Origin: Rhizobiaceae bacterium
Lineage (GTDB): Bacteria > Pseudomonadota > Alphaproteobacteria > Rhizobiales > Rhizobiaceae
Direction of reading: 5' to 3'
Length of the DNA: 6,878 bases
Assembly: GCA_028865845.1 (NCBI GenBank)
Contig: JAGWJK010000230.1
Coordinates: forward strand, 1-6,878
Position numbers and translations under genes: made by a program. Positions 1 through 6,455 of the stretch are shown here, in pieces. The notes under the pieces were generated by a model. It saw only the letters and a program-made list of their open reading frames with translations. It had not been told where the DNA came from and did no database searches. Position 1 is the stretch's first letter; every line of letters begins with the position of its first letter.

Positions 1-1695
1 TAGGATAGCATTGAGCGGCGTGCGCAGCTCGTGTGACATGTTGGCCAGGAATTCCGACTTTGCCTTGTTGGCGGCCTCGGCGCGTTCCTTCTCGGCCAGA
101 TAATTGGCGTTGGCGGTCGAAAGCTCGGCCTTCTGGCGCTCGAGAATCTGCCGCGACGCGGAGAGATCGTTGATCGTCGCCATCAGCCGGCGCTCGGATT
201 CGCGCAGCCGTTCCTGATTGCGCTTCAGCTGCGTGATGTCGGTGCCGACCGAAACGAGGCCGCCGTCCCGCGTGCGGCGTTCGTTGATCTGCAGCCAGCG
301 TTCGTCGGCGAGCTGCACTTCCGTCGTCTGCGACGCCGTGGTGCGGTCGGGGTCCGCAATGCGACGCTCGATGACCGGGCGCGCTGCGGCGGCGTTGACA
401 ACGGCATGTTCCGTGCCGGGGACGAGCACGCTATCGGGCAGGCCGTAAGCTTGCTGGAAATGGCCGTTGCACATCACCAGCCGGTCGTTCTTGTCCCAGA
501 GCACGAAGGCTTCGGAGGTGCACTCGATCGCGTCCGCGAGTCGCTGATCGGCCTCGGCATAACGCTGCGCCAGCCGATGCTGTTCGGTGACGTCCATGGC
601 AATGCCGATCATATGCACCCGACCGGAATTGGTGCGAATGACCTGGGCACGGGCGCGCATCCAGACATAGTGGCCCTTGGCATGGCGGATACGAAGGATC
701 TGGTCGACCTGGCCGGCATTGCCGCGAGTGACCGAACGGGCGAGCGTGTGCAGGCTGTTGTCGTCCGGATGCATCATCCGCGCCGCATCGACGAAAGACA
801 GCGGCCGGTCGGCAGCCGGCATGCCGAGCATGTCGTACATCGACCGCGACCAGAAGAATTCACGGCTGGCGAAATCGAAATCCCAGAGGCCGCAACGGCC
901 ACGGGAAAGTGCCGTCTCGACGCGGAGGTTGGACTCAAGGAAAATCTCGTCGGCATCCCGTGCCCGCTTCACCTGCGTGTAGTAGGCGTAGAGGATGACG
1001 AGCAGGATCGACGAAATCCCGGCAAAAAGCGTTACGTTGAGCGTCAGCTCGTCACGCCAGAGCTTGCTGATCTGGTCCATCGAGGCGGCGGAGAGGACGA
1101 AATCGCCCTTGTCGCCGACGAGCGAGATCGCCGCATAATAGGGATCTCCGCCGATGGTCGTCTCGATCACGCCGGCATCGTCACCGAACGTGCGGATGGC
1201 GGACACTTCTGGGAAGAAGTCGGAGACGGTCAGTCCGACAAAGGTGGAGCCGGCGGCCGATGAGGCGAAAACCCGGCCGGTGGATTGCACCAGCAACACG
1301 AATGAGCCCGTATCGAGCCTGTCCTGGGGCAGATAGGTCGCAAGCCGCTTTTCCGCGCCCTTGCGGTCGCTCAATTCGAAGAGGCTGCTGTCATTGGCAA
1401 AGGCGGCCGAAGCGGCGGCAATGGAGAGCGACGTCGCGCGCCGGGCCGAAGCCTCCATGCGGCTGTGTTCCATCACCATGCCGAAGAAATGCGAGGCGGC
1501 GACCACCATCAAAAAGGCGACGATGAGAACGGGGATGACCCGCTTGAGGATGTGTTCGGCCTGCGGAAAGTATCGAAAGATGATCTCGGATCGGACGCCG
1601 GGTCGATCGGCAAAGCCGCTGTGCCAGGATTTCAGACCGTCGAAATTGACACGCAGCCGTCCATCGGCCGCGGTTGCCCGCCGCACGTCCACCAT
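1..1695 (-). CDS. cbrA: Membrane-bound PAS-PAS sensor histidine kinase, CbrA/PdhS-like, 3' end cut by window
   Basis: The 565 codons present encode the N-terminal part of a two-component sensor kinase. Residues 53-73 and 219-239 are membrane segments flanking a region of about 145 residues that probably faces the periplasm. Its LLVQSTGRVFAS-type pattern resembles a Cache sensor fold. Two cytoplasmic PAS domains follow, at about 258-371 (ending MIGIAMDVTE) and 383-487 (ending VGTDITQ). A charged coiled coil spans 488-545, and then comes the HisKA H-box FLANMSHELRTPLNAI, with phospho-acceptor His555. The ATP-binding domain lies beyond the left edge. This H-box is typical of the PleC/DivJ/PdhS kinases that act on DivK and, through it, CtrA. 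The two membrane segments, the PAS pair and the pepN neighbour fit rhizobial CbrA. The symbol is a tentative match from memory; PleC or another PdhS member is possible. ATG 1695 is the only usual start codon in frame before an upstream stop at 1804-1806, and AAGG lies 8 bases ahead of it. Confidence 0.82.
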   Translation of the reverse strand, partial: MVDVRRATAADGRLRVNFDGLKSWHSGFADRPGVRSEIIFRYFPQAEHILKRVIPVLIVAFLMVVAASHFFGMVMEHSRMEASARRATSLSIAAASAAFANDSSLFELSDRKGAEKRLATYLPQDRLDTGSFVLLVQSTGRVFASSAAGSTFVGLTVSDFFPEVSAIRTFGDDAGVIETTIGGDPYYAAISLVGDKGDFVLSAASMDQISKLWRDELTLNVTLFAGISSILLVILYAYYTQVKRARDADEIFLESNLRVETALSRGRCGLWDFDFASREFFWSRSMYDMLGMPAADRPLSFVDAARMMHPDDNSLHTLARSVTRGNAGQVDQILRIRHAKGHYVWMRARAQVIRTNSGRVHMIGIAMDVTEQHRLAQRYAEADQRLADAIECTSEAFVLWDKNDRLVMCNGHFQQAYGLPDSVLVPGTEHAVVNAAAARPVIERRIADPDRTTASQTTEVQLADERWLQINERRTRDGGLVSVGTDITQLKRNQERLRESERRLMATINDLSASRQILERQKAELSTANANYLAEKERAEAANKAKSEFLANMSHELRTPLNAIL

Positions 1696-1703
1696 CGCTC
1701 TCG

Positions 1704-1707
1704 CCTT
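1704..1707 (-). promoter_or_regulatory. Ribosome binding site of the sensor kinase gene
   Basis: On the minus strand AAGG lies 8 bases before the ATG at 1695. No other ATG, GTG or TTG is in frame between this start and the upstream stop at 1804-1806, so the site confirms the only available usual start. Confidence 0.6.
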
Positions 1708-1753
1708 GTCCCTCGTGTGATTCGCGCGCCGCTCGCCCGAACCTGCACCTAAT

Positions 1754-1769
1754 GAATCATTGGTGATTC
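1754..1769. repeat. Inverted repeat made of two GANTC sites
   Basis: Perfect 6-base arms (GAATCA and TGATTC) are separated by the 4 bases TTGG. Each arm contains one GANTC site, so both strands offer adjacent CcrM targets about 60 bases upstream of the kinase start. It could be an operator for a dimeric regulator whose binding is sensitive to adenine methylation, or simply a chance pairing of two sites. Confidence 0.5.
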
Positions 1770-1788
1770 GCCTTGTCCAGAGGGAGCG

Positions 1789-1803
1789 GTAAAACTTTCT
1801 TAA
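1789..1803 (-). promoter_or_regulatory. CtrA-like box (TTAA-N7-TTAC, one mismatch)
   Basis: On the minus strand TTAA, seven bases, then TTAC matches the CtrA consensus TTAA-N7-TTAA with one mismatch. On the plus strand the right half reads TTAACTAT, one base from the common half-site TTAACCAT. It lies about 95 bases upstream of the kinase start, within the GANTC cluster. CtrA autoregulatory circuits commonly combine these two signals. Occupancy is inferred, and one degenerate box in an AT-richer stretch can arise by chance. Confidence 0.35.
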
Positions 1804-1880
1804 CTATTTGAGATTGCTCGAATCTTGTGCGCGCAAAGGTAATCGCCCCTTTGGCGGGACTCGTTTTGCACGAAGAAGGC

Positions 1881-1897
1881 GCGAGCAAATCACTCGC
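1881..1897 (-). terminator. Possible weak hairpin after pepN
   Basis: Arms GCGAG and CTCGC pair around a 7-base loop, 27 bases beyond the pepN stop on the minus strand. The following transcript is pyrimidine-rich (GCCTTCTTCG) but lacks a true U tract. This would be at best a weak terminator, so some read-through from pepN into the kinase gene is possible. Confidence 0.25.
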
Positions 1898-1923
1898 CTC
1901 GATAATCCGTCGGGAGGGGCGAA

Positions 1924-4572
1924 TCACTCCTTGAGGATACGGTCCACAATGTCGCGCACGTCGGTCGAAAGGCTGCCGGCGCGCTCGATCGTCATCAATG
2001 CCGAGTGAGCCTGGTCGGCTCGGTTCGGTTCCAGCGAACGCCACGACCGCATCGACGTCAGGATTCGTGCGGCAAGCTGCGGATTGCGCGGGTCGATATC
2101 CAGGATCTCCTGCGCCAGGAAGCGGTAACCTGCGCCATCGGCGCGGCCGAAGCCGGTCGGATTGGCAAAGACGAAGGTTCCGACGAGGGCCCGAACGCGG
2201 TTCGGATTTGTGCGCTTGAAGAGCGGCAGGGCCATGAGGGCCTGAATGCGCTCCAGCGTCGCGGCGCCGGGAATGGCGGCCTGGATGGCCAGCCATTTGT
2301 CGGTGACGAGCGCATTGTCCGCAAAACGCGAACGGAAATGATCCAGCGCCGCCTTGGCTTCCGCCGTGTCCGGGAAGCGATGGGCAAGGATGGTCAGCGC
2401 GGCGCTGAGATCGGTCATGTTATTGGCCGCATCATAGGCAGCCTTCGCCCGCGCCGGAGCGTTGTCCGACTGCGAAAGATAGCCAAGCGCAGCATTCCGA
2501 AGGGCCCGGCGGCCAGCGCTCGCGGCATCCGGGCTGAAGGGACCAGGTGTCTGCATGCTGTCGTAAAGCGCTGCGAAGATGTCCTTGCCCGCTTCGGCCA
2601 CCTTGGCGAGAATTGCCTCCCTGCCGGCATGGATGGCATCGGGGTCGTTGTTGCCGCCGAGTTCGCGGGCAATGTCGGCTTCGCTTGGCAGTGCCAGCGC
2701 CTGCGCACGGAAGGCCGGCTCAAGGCTGTCGTCGCTTGCAGCTGCCAGCAACCCGCCGATGAAGGTCTCGTCGCAGGTAATCTCGACACCCTGGCGCGCG
2801 TCACGGGCCGCCTGCAGCAGGTTCGGCAGGCCGAGATCGATCAGTGCCTGCCAGCGGGCGAAATGGTCGCTCTCGTGACGCGCGATCAAGGCCAGGTCCT
2901 TGGCGCTCTGGCTGAATTGCAGGTTGATCGGTGTCGAGAAGCTGCGGTTCAGCGACAGTACCGGACGCGACGGGATGCCTTGGAACACCGCGGTCTGGCT
3001 CTTTGCGGTCAGATGCAGGACATCCTCGGTGAGTTCCGCGCCGGTGACGGACGCCGGCACGATCTCGGTGCCGTCTTCCGCGATCAGTGCCATGCGTAGC
3101 GGAATGTGCATGGGCAGCTTTTCCGATTGGCCGGGCGTTGCCGGAACCATCTGCTCGAGCGACAGCGAAAAGGTCTTGGCGGCGGCGTCATAGCTGCCTG
3201 AAGCGGTCACGAGCGGTGTCCCCGCCTGATGATACCACAGCGAAAATTGCGTGAGATCGCGGCCGCTGACGTCCTCGAAGCACTTGACGAAATCCTCGAT
3301 CGTCACCGCCTGGCCGTCATGCCGCTCGAAATAGAGGTCCATGCCCTGCTTGAACAGGTCGCGGCCGAGAAGGGTCGCGATCATGCGCGTGACTTCGCTG
3401 CCCTTCTCGTAGACCGTCGTCGTGTAGAAGTTGTTGATTTCCCGATACTTCGTCGGGCGGACAGGGTGGGCGAGCGGTCCGCTGTCTTCCGGAAACTGTT
3501 CGGATTTCAGGTGTCGGACTTCGGCGATGCGCTTGACGGGGCGGGAGCGCTGGTCGGCGGAAAACTCGTGGTCGCGATAGACCGTCAGGCCTTCCTTGAG
3601 GCAGAGCTGGAACCAGTCGCGGCAGGTGATGCGGTTGCCTGTCCAGTTGTGGAAATATTCGTGCGCGATGATCGCTTCGATGTTGGCATAGTCGGCGTCG
3701 GTGGCGATTTCCGGGTCTGCAAGCACGTATTTGTCGTTGAAGACGTTGAGACCCTTGTTCTCCATCGCCCCCATATTGAAGTCGGAGACGGCGACGATCA
3801 TGAAGATTTCGAGATCGTATTCGCGGCCGAACCGTTCCTCGTCCCACTTCATCGAGCGCTTCAGTGCGTCCATGGCGTAGGCGGCGCGGGGCTCCTTGCC
3901 ATGCTCGACGTAGATTTTCAGCGCCACGTCGCGCCCGGACATCGTCGTGAACGTATCTTCGACGACGCCGAGATCACCGGCGACCAGGGCAAAAAGATAG
4001 CTCGGCTTCGGATGCGGGTCGAACCAGGCAGCGAAATGCTTGCCTTCGCCATAGCCGGCGCCGCCGAGAAAATTGCCGTTCGACAAGAGCAGCGGGTTTG
4101 CTTCCTTGTCGGCGATGATGTTGACCGTATAGGGCGCCAGTACATCGGGACGATCGGGGAAATAGGTGATGCGGCGGAAACCTTCGGCCTCGCATTGGGT
4201 GCAGTAGATGCCGCCGGTCCGGTAAAGACCCATCAACTGCGTATTGGCTTCCGGATTGATGATCGTCGTGATGGTCAGCTCGAAAGGCGTGCTTTCGGGC
4301 AAGTCTCGGACGGTCAGGCTTTCCGGCGTCGCTGTATATTGTTCGGCCGGCACTTCCATCTGGTCGAGCAGCAGACCGGAAAGGCTCAGTTCGTCGCCAT
4401 CGAGCACCAGCGGTGCTGTCGGATCGGTATCCTCGCGGCGGTGAAAGATCAGCCGCGCCTCGACCTTGGTTTCGGTCGGATGCAGTTCGAAGGTAAGGTC
4501 CACGCGTTCCAGAACGAAGTCGGTGGGACGGTAGTCTGCCAGAAGGACGATCTGGCCGGTGTCTGTTCGCAT
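1924..4572 (-). CDS. pepN: Aminopeptidase N (M1 family zinc metallopeptidase)
   Basis: PepN removes N-terminal residues from peptides in the cytoplasm, in the last steps of protein turnover. The 882 residues closely match the E. coli-type enzyme (870 residues) along the whole length. Domains in order are an N-terminal beta domain (about 1-195), a thermolysin-like catalytic domain (about 196-445), a beta-sandwich (about 446-545) and a C-terminal helical domain (about 550-882). The exopeptidase motif GAMEN is at 268-272, with Glu271 binding the substrate amino end. The zinc site is HEYFH at 304-308 with Glu327 as third ligand; Glu305 is the general base and Tyr388 (TVYEKG) stabilises the transition state. 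No signal peptide is visible. The ATG at 4572 is preceded by AGGA with 6 bases spacing. All key residues are intact and no frameshift is visible. Confidence 0.97.
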   Translation of the reverse strand: MRTDTGQIVLLADYRPTDFVLERVDLTFELHPTETKVEARLIFHRREDTDPTAPLVLDGDELSLSGLLLDQMEVPAEQYTATPESLTVRDLPESTPFELTITTIINPEANTQLMGLYRTGGIYCTQCEAEGFRRITYFPDRPDVLAPYTVNIIADKEANPLLLSNGNFLGGAGYGEGKHFAAWFDPHPKPSYLFALVAGDLGVVEDTFTTMSGRDVALKIYVEHGKEPRAAYAMDALKRSMKWDEERFGREYDLEIFMIVAVSDFNMGAMENKGLNVFNDKYVLADPEIATDADYANIEAIIAHEYFHNWTGNRITCRDWFQLCLKEGLTVYRDHEFSADQRSRPVKRIAEVRHLKSEQFPEDSGPLAHPVRPTKYREINNFYTTTVYEKGSEVTRMIATLLGRDLFKQGMDLYFERHDGQAVTIEDFVKCFEDVSGRDLTQFSLWYHQAGTPLVTASGSYDAAAKTFSLSLEQMVPATPGQSEKLPMHIPLRMALIAEDGTEIVPASVTGAELTEDVLHLTAKSQTAVFQGIPSRPVLSLNRSFSTPINLQFSQSAKDLALIARHESDHFARWQALIDLGLPNLLQAARDARQGVEITCDETFIGGLLAAASDDSLEPAFRAQALALPSEADIARELGGNNDPDAIHAGREAILAKVAEAGKDIFAALYDSMQTPGPFSPDAASAGRRALRNAALGYLSQSDNAPARAKAAYDAANNMTDLSAALTILAHRFPDTAEAKAALDHFRSRFADNALVTDKWLAIQAAIPGAATLERIQALMALPLFKRTNPNRVRALVGTFVFANPTGFGRADGAGYRFLAQEILDIDPRNPQLAARILTSMRSWRSLEPNRADQAHSALMTIERAGSLSTDVRDIVDRILKE

Positions 4573-4578
4573 GGTCTA

Positions 4579-4582
4579 TCCT
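4579..4582 (-). promoter_or_regulatory. Ribosome binding site of pepN
   Basis: AGGA on the minus strand lies 6 bases before the ATG at 4572. It supports this start, which also gives the N-terminus expected from the E. coli-type enzyme. Confidence 0.6.
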
Positions 4583-4717
4583 GAGGCTGCTTTATGCTGT
4601 GGCGGGCGGTGTCGGTCCGGAGCCGTGCCCGAACCAGAAGATCCGCGGGCATCATTACATCGAAATCTGAACCAAAGCTAAAGTCTTATCGATGCGAGAC
4701 TACAATTCGTGATGCGC

Positions 4718-4745
4718 CCGGCATGTATTTTGTCACAACAGCCGG
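4718..4745. repeat. Imperfect inverted repeat between the transporter and pepN
   Basis: Arms CCGGC-A-TGT and ACA-GCCGG pair with one bulged base around an 11-base AT-rich loop. It begins a few bases beyond the TGA at 4749-4751 on the minus strand. No U tract follows on either strand, so it is not a standard terminator. It could be a weak transcript-end structure or an operator. Confidence 0.25.
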
Positions 4746-4748
4746 TCA

Positions 4749-4892
4749 TCACTTCAAATTGAACGCTGCCTTGATTGCATCGTCGATCTCGCTCTGCTGC
4801 AAGACGATGCCGTACCATCCCGGACCATCGTAATCGTCACAGCCCGAGGTCTTTCGGCTCGGAAAAAGTTTCCGAAGATCGCGTTTGTCGCT
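4749..4892 (-). other. 47-codon open frame directly after the transporter stop, same phase
   Basis: After the TAG at 4893-4895 the same reading frame stays open for 47 codons to a TGA at 4749-4751. The last 31 residues look protein-like (GCDDYDGPGWYGIVLQQ, then an acidic/hydrophobic helix ending AAFNLK), with about 70 percent G or C in third positions. The overlapping minus frame that ends at 4754 is Ser/Arg-rich, as shadow frames are. There is no ATG or GTG in the frame; the first possible start is a TTG only about 17 codons from the end. It could be a stop-codon read-through tail, the 3' remnant of a small gene, the result of a frameshift or point change, or chance. I do not recognise the sequence. 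Confidence 0.3.
4859..4875 (-). terminator. Hairpin just after the transporter gene
   Basis: Perfect 7-base arms (TCGGAAA and TTTCCGA) flank a 3-base loop, starting 17 bases beyond the transporter stop. This could end or stabilise the transporter transcript. It lacks a downstream U tract, so it is not a canonical intrinsic terminator. It also lies inside the open frame at 4749-4892, so the two readings compete. Confidence 0.35.
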
Positions 4893-6131
4893 CTATTCGC
4901 CCGTCGACGCCGTCGAAGGAACCGGCGGTTCGCCGCCCCGCACCGGCAGCGAAATCGACTGGAAGTCGGTCTTGTCGATATAGCCTTCGTTCGGCTTGCG
5001 TCTGGCGATGCGCCAGCCGGCATAACCGGCGTAGATCGCGAAGGCGAGCGCCAGGAACCAGAGCAGGCCCGACGGCCCGGCAAGCTGCATCATCGCGCCG
5101 CCGACCAGCGGCCCTGAAACAGTACCGAGGCCATAGAGCAGCATGATGCCGCTGGAGATGGTGACGTATTCGTCGGGTGCGGCGCGATCATTGGCATGGG
5201 CGACGTTCAGCGCGTAGATCGGGTAAAGGACGGTGCCGATGAAGAAGCTGGCAATATAAAGCGTCAGCTGCGCATGGACGTTGAACAATGTCATGATGAT
5301 GCAGGCAAGCACGCCGATGACGCCGCAGACGATCATCACATAGCGCCGGTCCATCTTGTCGGAGATGCGCCCGATCGGCATCTGCGATACCGCGCCGCCC
5401 GCAAGCACGCAGGCGAGCAGGGTAGCACCTTCCGCGGTGTTCATGCCGATATTCTGCGTATAGACGCCACCAAGGCTGCTCCAGGTGCCGGAGAGCGCCC
5501 CTGATACCAGGGAGCCGACGAAAGCGATGGGCGACAGCCGGTAGAGCTTCGGCAGGTCGAATTTCGCCTGATGGATCGGGGTCGGCGACTTGGCGGTGGA
5601 CAAAGCCGTTGGCAGCATGGCGAGGGCGAAGATGATGCCGCACAGTATGAACAGCGAGGTATCACGGGGATCGCCGAGCGGCACGAGATACTGTCCGCCG
5701 ATCGAGCCGACGAGGCAGGTGATCATATAGACCGAGAAGATGGTCGCGCGGTTTTCATTGTTGACACGCTCGTTCAGCCAGCTCTCGATGATGAGATAAG
5801 CGCCGGCGATGCCGAAGCCGCTGATGACGCGGAACGCCAGCCAGGCGCGCCAGTCGACCATCAGGGCGCAAAGCAGGATACCGATGCTGAGCAGCGAAAT
5901 CAGCGCTCCGAACACACGCACATGCCCGACCCGCTGCACGAAACGCGGCGTGATGATGCATGAAATGGTGAAGCCGAACGTGTAGCCGGTCGCGATCACC
6001 GAAATGGTGAATGTCGACCAGCCTTCCTGCACCGATCGGATCGGCACGACGAAATTCATCAGGCCATATCCGACCATCATCAACAGCGTTGACAACATCA
6101 GACTGGCGATCGAGACGAGACTGGCCAGCAT
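4893..6131 (-). CDS. MFS transporter, YcaD-like
   Basis: This is a 412-residue inner-membrane major facilitator protein with about twelve hydrophobic segments, roughly at 10-30, 43-61, 73-91, 97-117, 131-150, 157-177, 203-221, 235-253, 264-283, 288-307, 325-343 and 353-372. A motif-A-like loop lies at 61-75 (PRFVQRVGHVRVFG), and a second copy at 254-263 (GRISDKMDRR). A membrane-embedded Glu116 (IIESWL) matches the VVESAL stretch of E. coli YcaD, as do MPIGRISDK and the LYPI segment near 302-305. The substrate is unknown; YcaD-like proteins have no firmly assigned one. The cytoplasmic tail (375-412) is polar. ATG 6131 is preceded directly by an in-frame TAG, so it is the earliest possible start, but the Shine-Dalgarno match is weak. 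The divergent HTH gene is a candidate regulator. Confidence 0.9.
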   Translation of the reverse strand: MLASLVSIASLMLSTLLMMVGYGLMNFVVPIRSVQEGWSTFTISVIATGYTFGFTISCIITPRFVQRVGHVRVFGALISLLSIGILLCALMVDWRAWLAFRVISGFGIAGAYLIIESWLNERVNNENRATIFSVYMITCLVGSIGGQYLVPLGDPRDTSLFILCGIIFALAMLPTALSTAKSPTPIHQAKFDLPKLYRLSPIAFVGSLVSGALSGTWSSLGGVYTQNIGMNTAEGATLLACVLAGGAVSQMPIGRISDKMDRRYVMIVCGVIGVLACIIMTLFNVHAQLTLYIASFFIGTVLYPIYALNVAHANDRAAPDEYVTISSGIMLLYGLGTVSGPLVGGAMMQLAGPSGLLWFLALAFAIYAGYAGWRIARRKPNEGYIDKTDFQSISLPVRGGEPPVPSTASTGE

Positions 6132-6208
6132 CTATGCGGAATTCCGGTCGGTTGAGTTTCAGGGGTGCGGATCGTAAAGCTGCATCTTGCTCTATCCCAG
6201 CCATGATG

Positions 6209-6222
6209 CGCGATCAATCGCG
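6209..6222. repeat. Inverted repeat, 6-base arms
   Basis: Arms CGCGAT and ATCGCG are separated by two bases. It lies 78 bases upstream of the transporter start, a position suited to an operator. The GC-rich composition makes chance occurrence fairly easy. Confidence 0.35.
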
Positions 6223-6346
6223 ACGGTGCGTGGCGTTGATGGCCCTCGCGCCTCACGGCGGACATGCCGAACGATCGCGGCAGAAAAATGTTTTAGAACT
6301 AAATAATTTGTTTAACTTATTGCGTTACCTCACTCTTCTGATAACG

Positions 6347-6358
6347 ATAGCATGCTAT
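6347..6358. repeat. Perfect 12-base palindrome ATAGCATGCTAT
   Basis: ATAGCATGCTAT reads identically on both strands and sits at the edge of the AT-rich stretch, 98 bases upstream of the TTG start of the HTH gene. It is a good candidate for a dimeric regulator's operator, possibly that of the divergent HTH protein itself. Its function is inferred from position only. Confidence 0.4.
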
Positions 6359-6443
6359 GGGGGTGGCTAGAGGGATCTGTATCGACGGATCCGCAAGGGT
6401 ATCAGAACAATTTCTTTTGGTCGGCATTTTATAAGGGCGCCAC

Positions 6444-6450
6444 GAGGAGG
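6444..6450 (+). promoter_or_regulatory. Strong Shine-Dalgarno that decides a TTG start
   Basis: GAGGAGG contains the full AGGAGG core and lies 5 bases before the TTG at 6456. An in-frame stop at 6432-6434 and no ATG or GTG between it and 6456 leave TTG as the only start that uses this site. Confidence 0.8.
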
Positions 6451-6455
6451 CCCGA

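Larger units (their letters stand above)
1719..1925. promoter_or_regulatory. Cluster of five GANTC (CcrM methylation) sites upstream of the kinase gene
   Basis: GANTC sequences occur at 1719-1723, 1754-1758, 1765-1769, 1820-1824 and 1921-1925; the last overlaps the pepN stop codon. The preceding 1718 bases hold only four (144, 197, 538 and 932). In alphaproteobacteria GANTC is methylated by CcrM, and clustered sites in promoters often mark genes whose transcription follows the methylation state during the cell cycle. The sites lie 24 to 230 bases upstream of the kinase start, where its promoter must be if it is not transcribed only from pepN. The sites are seen directly; their regulatory role is inferred. 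Confidence 0.55.
4573..4748 (-). other. Leader region between the post-transporter frame and pepN
   Basis: This stretch must hold the pepN promoter if pepN is transcribed separately. I see no confident -35/-10 pair. The plus-strand open frame across it (4594-4833) has a composition without protein-like features. The only structure noted is the imperfect hairpin at 4718-4745. Confidence 0.4.
6132..6455. promoter_or_regulatory. Divergent intergenic region between the transporter and the HTH gene
   Basis: This 324-base region must carry the promoters of both divergent genes. Bases 6281-6350 are much richer in A+T than the surroundings, as expected of a promoter. Several palindromes lie in it (6209-6222, 6347-6358 and a looser GGATC/GGATCC pair at 6373-6392). 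I see no unambiguous -35/-10 pair on either strand and no GANTC site. No convincing small gene is present. Confidence 0.55.

Noticed and set aside
406..1263. A 285-codon plus-strand open frame antisense to the kinase gene.
   Set aside because: The minus-strand frame here encodes two PAS domains and a clear H-box, so the plus-strand frame is a shadow.
1840..1860. A GC-rich CGCC/GGCG pair with a short loop between pepN and the kinase, considered as a terminator.
   Set aside because: The stem is only four base pairs and is not followed by a U tract on the minus strand.
2005..3099. A 364-codon plus-strand open frame antisense to the C-terminal part of pepN.
   Set aside because: Same reasoning: it mirrors the codon structure of pepN and has no domain or ribosome binding site that I can identify.
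3229..4584. A 451-codon plus-strand open frame antisense to pepN.
   Set aside because: It lies opposite a gene with all catalytic residues intact. In GC-rich DNA with strong codon bias the opposite strand is often open for long stretches. Its composition shows no recognisable domain.
4594..4833. A 79-codon plus-strand frame between pepN and the transporter.
   Set aside because: It has no clear ribosome binding site, is rich in Ser/Arg at its start, and overlaps the better-looking minus-strand frame at 4749-4892.
6292..6303. TTTAGAACTAAA, resembling part of the rhizobial Irr iron-control element (TTTAGAA-N3-TTCTAAA).
   Set aside because: Only one half-site is intact and the spacing is wrong. 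It lies in an AT-rich stretch where such matches arise easily, and neither neighbour has an evident iron role.
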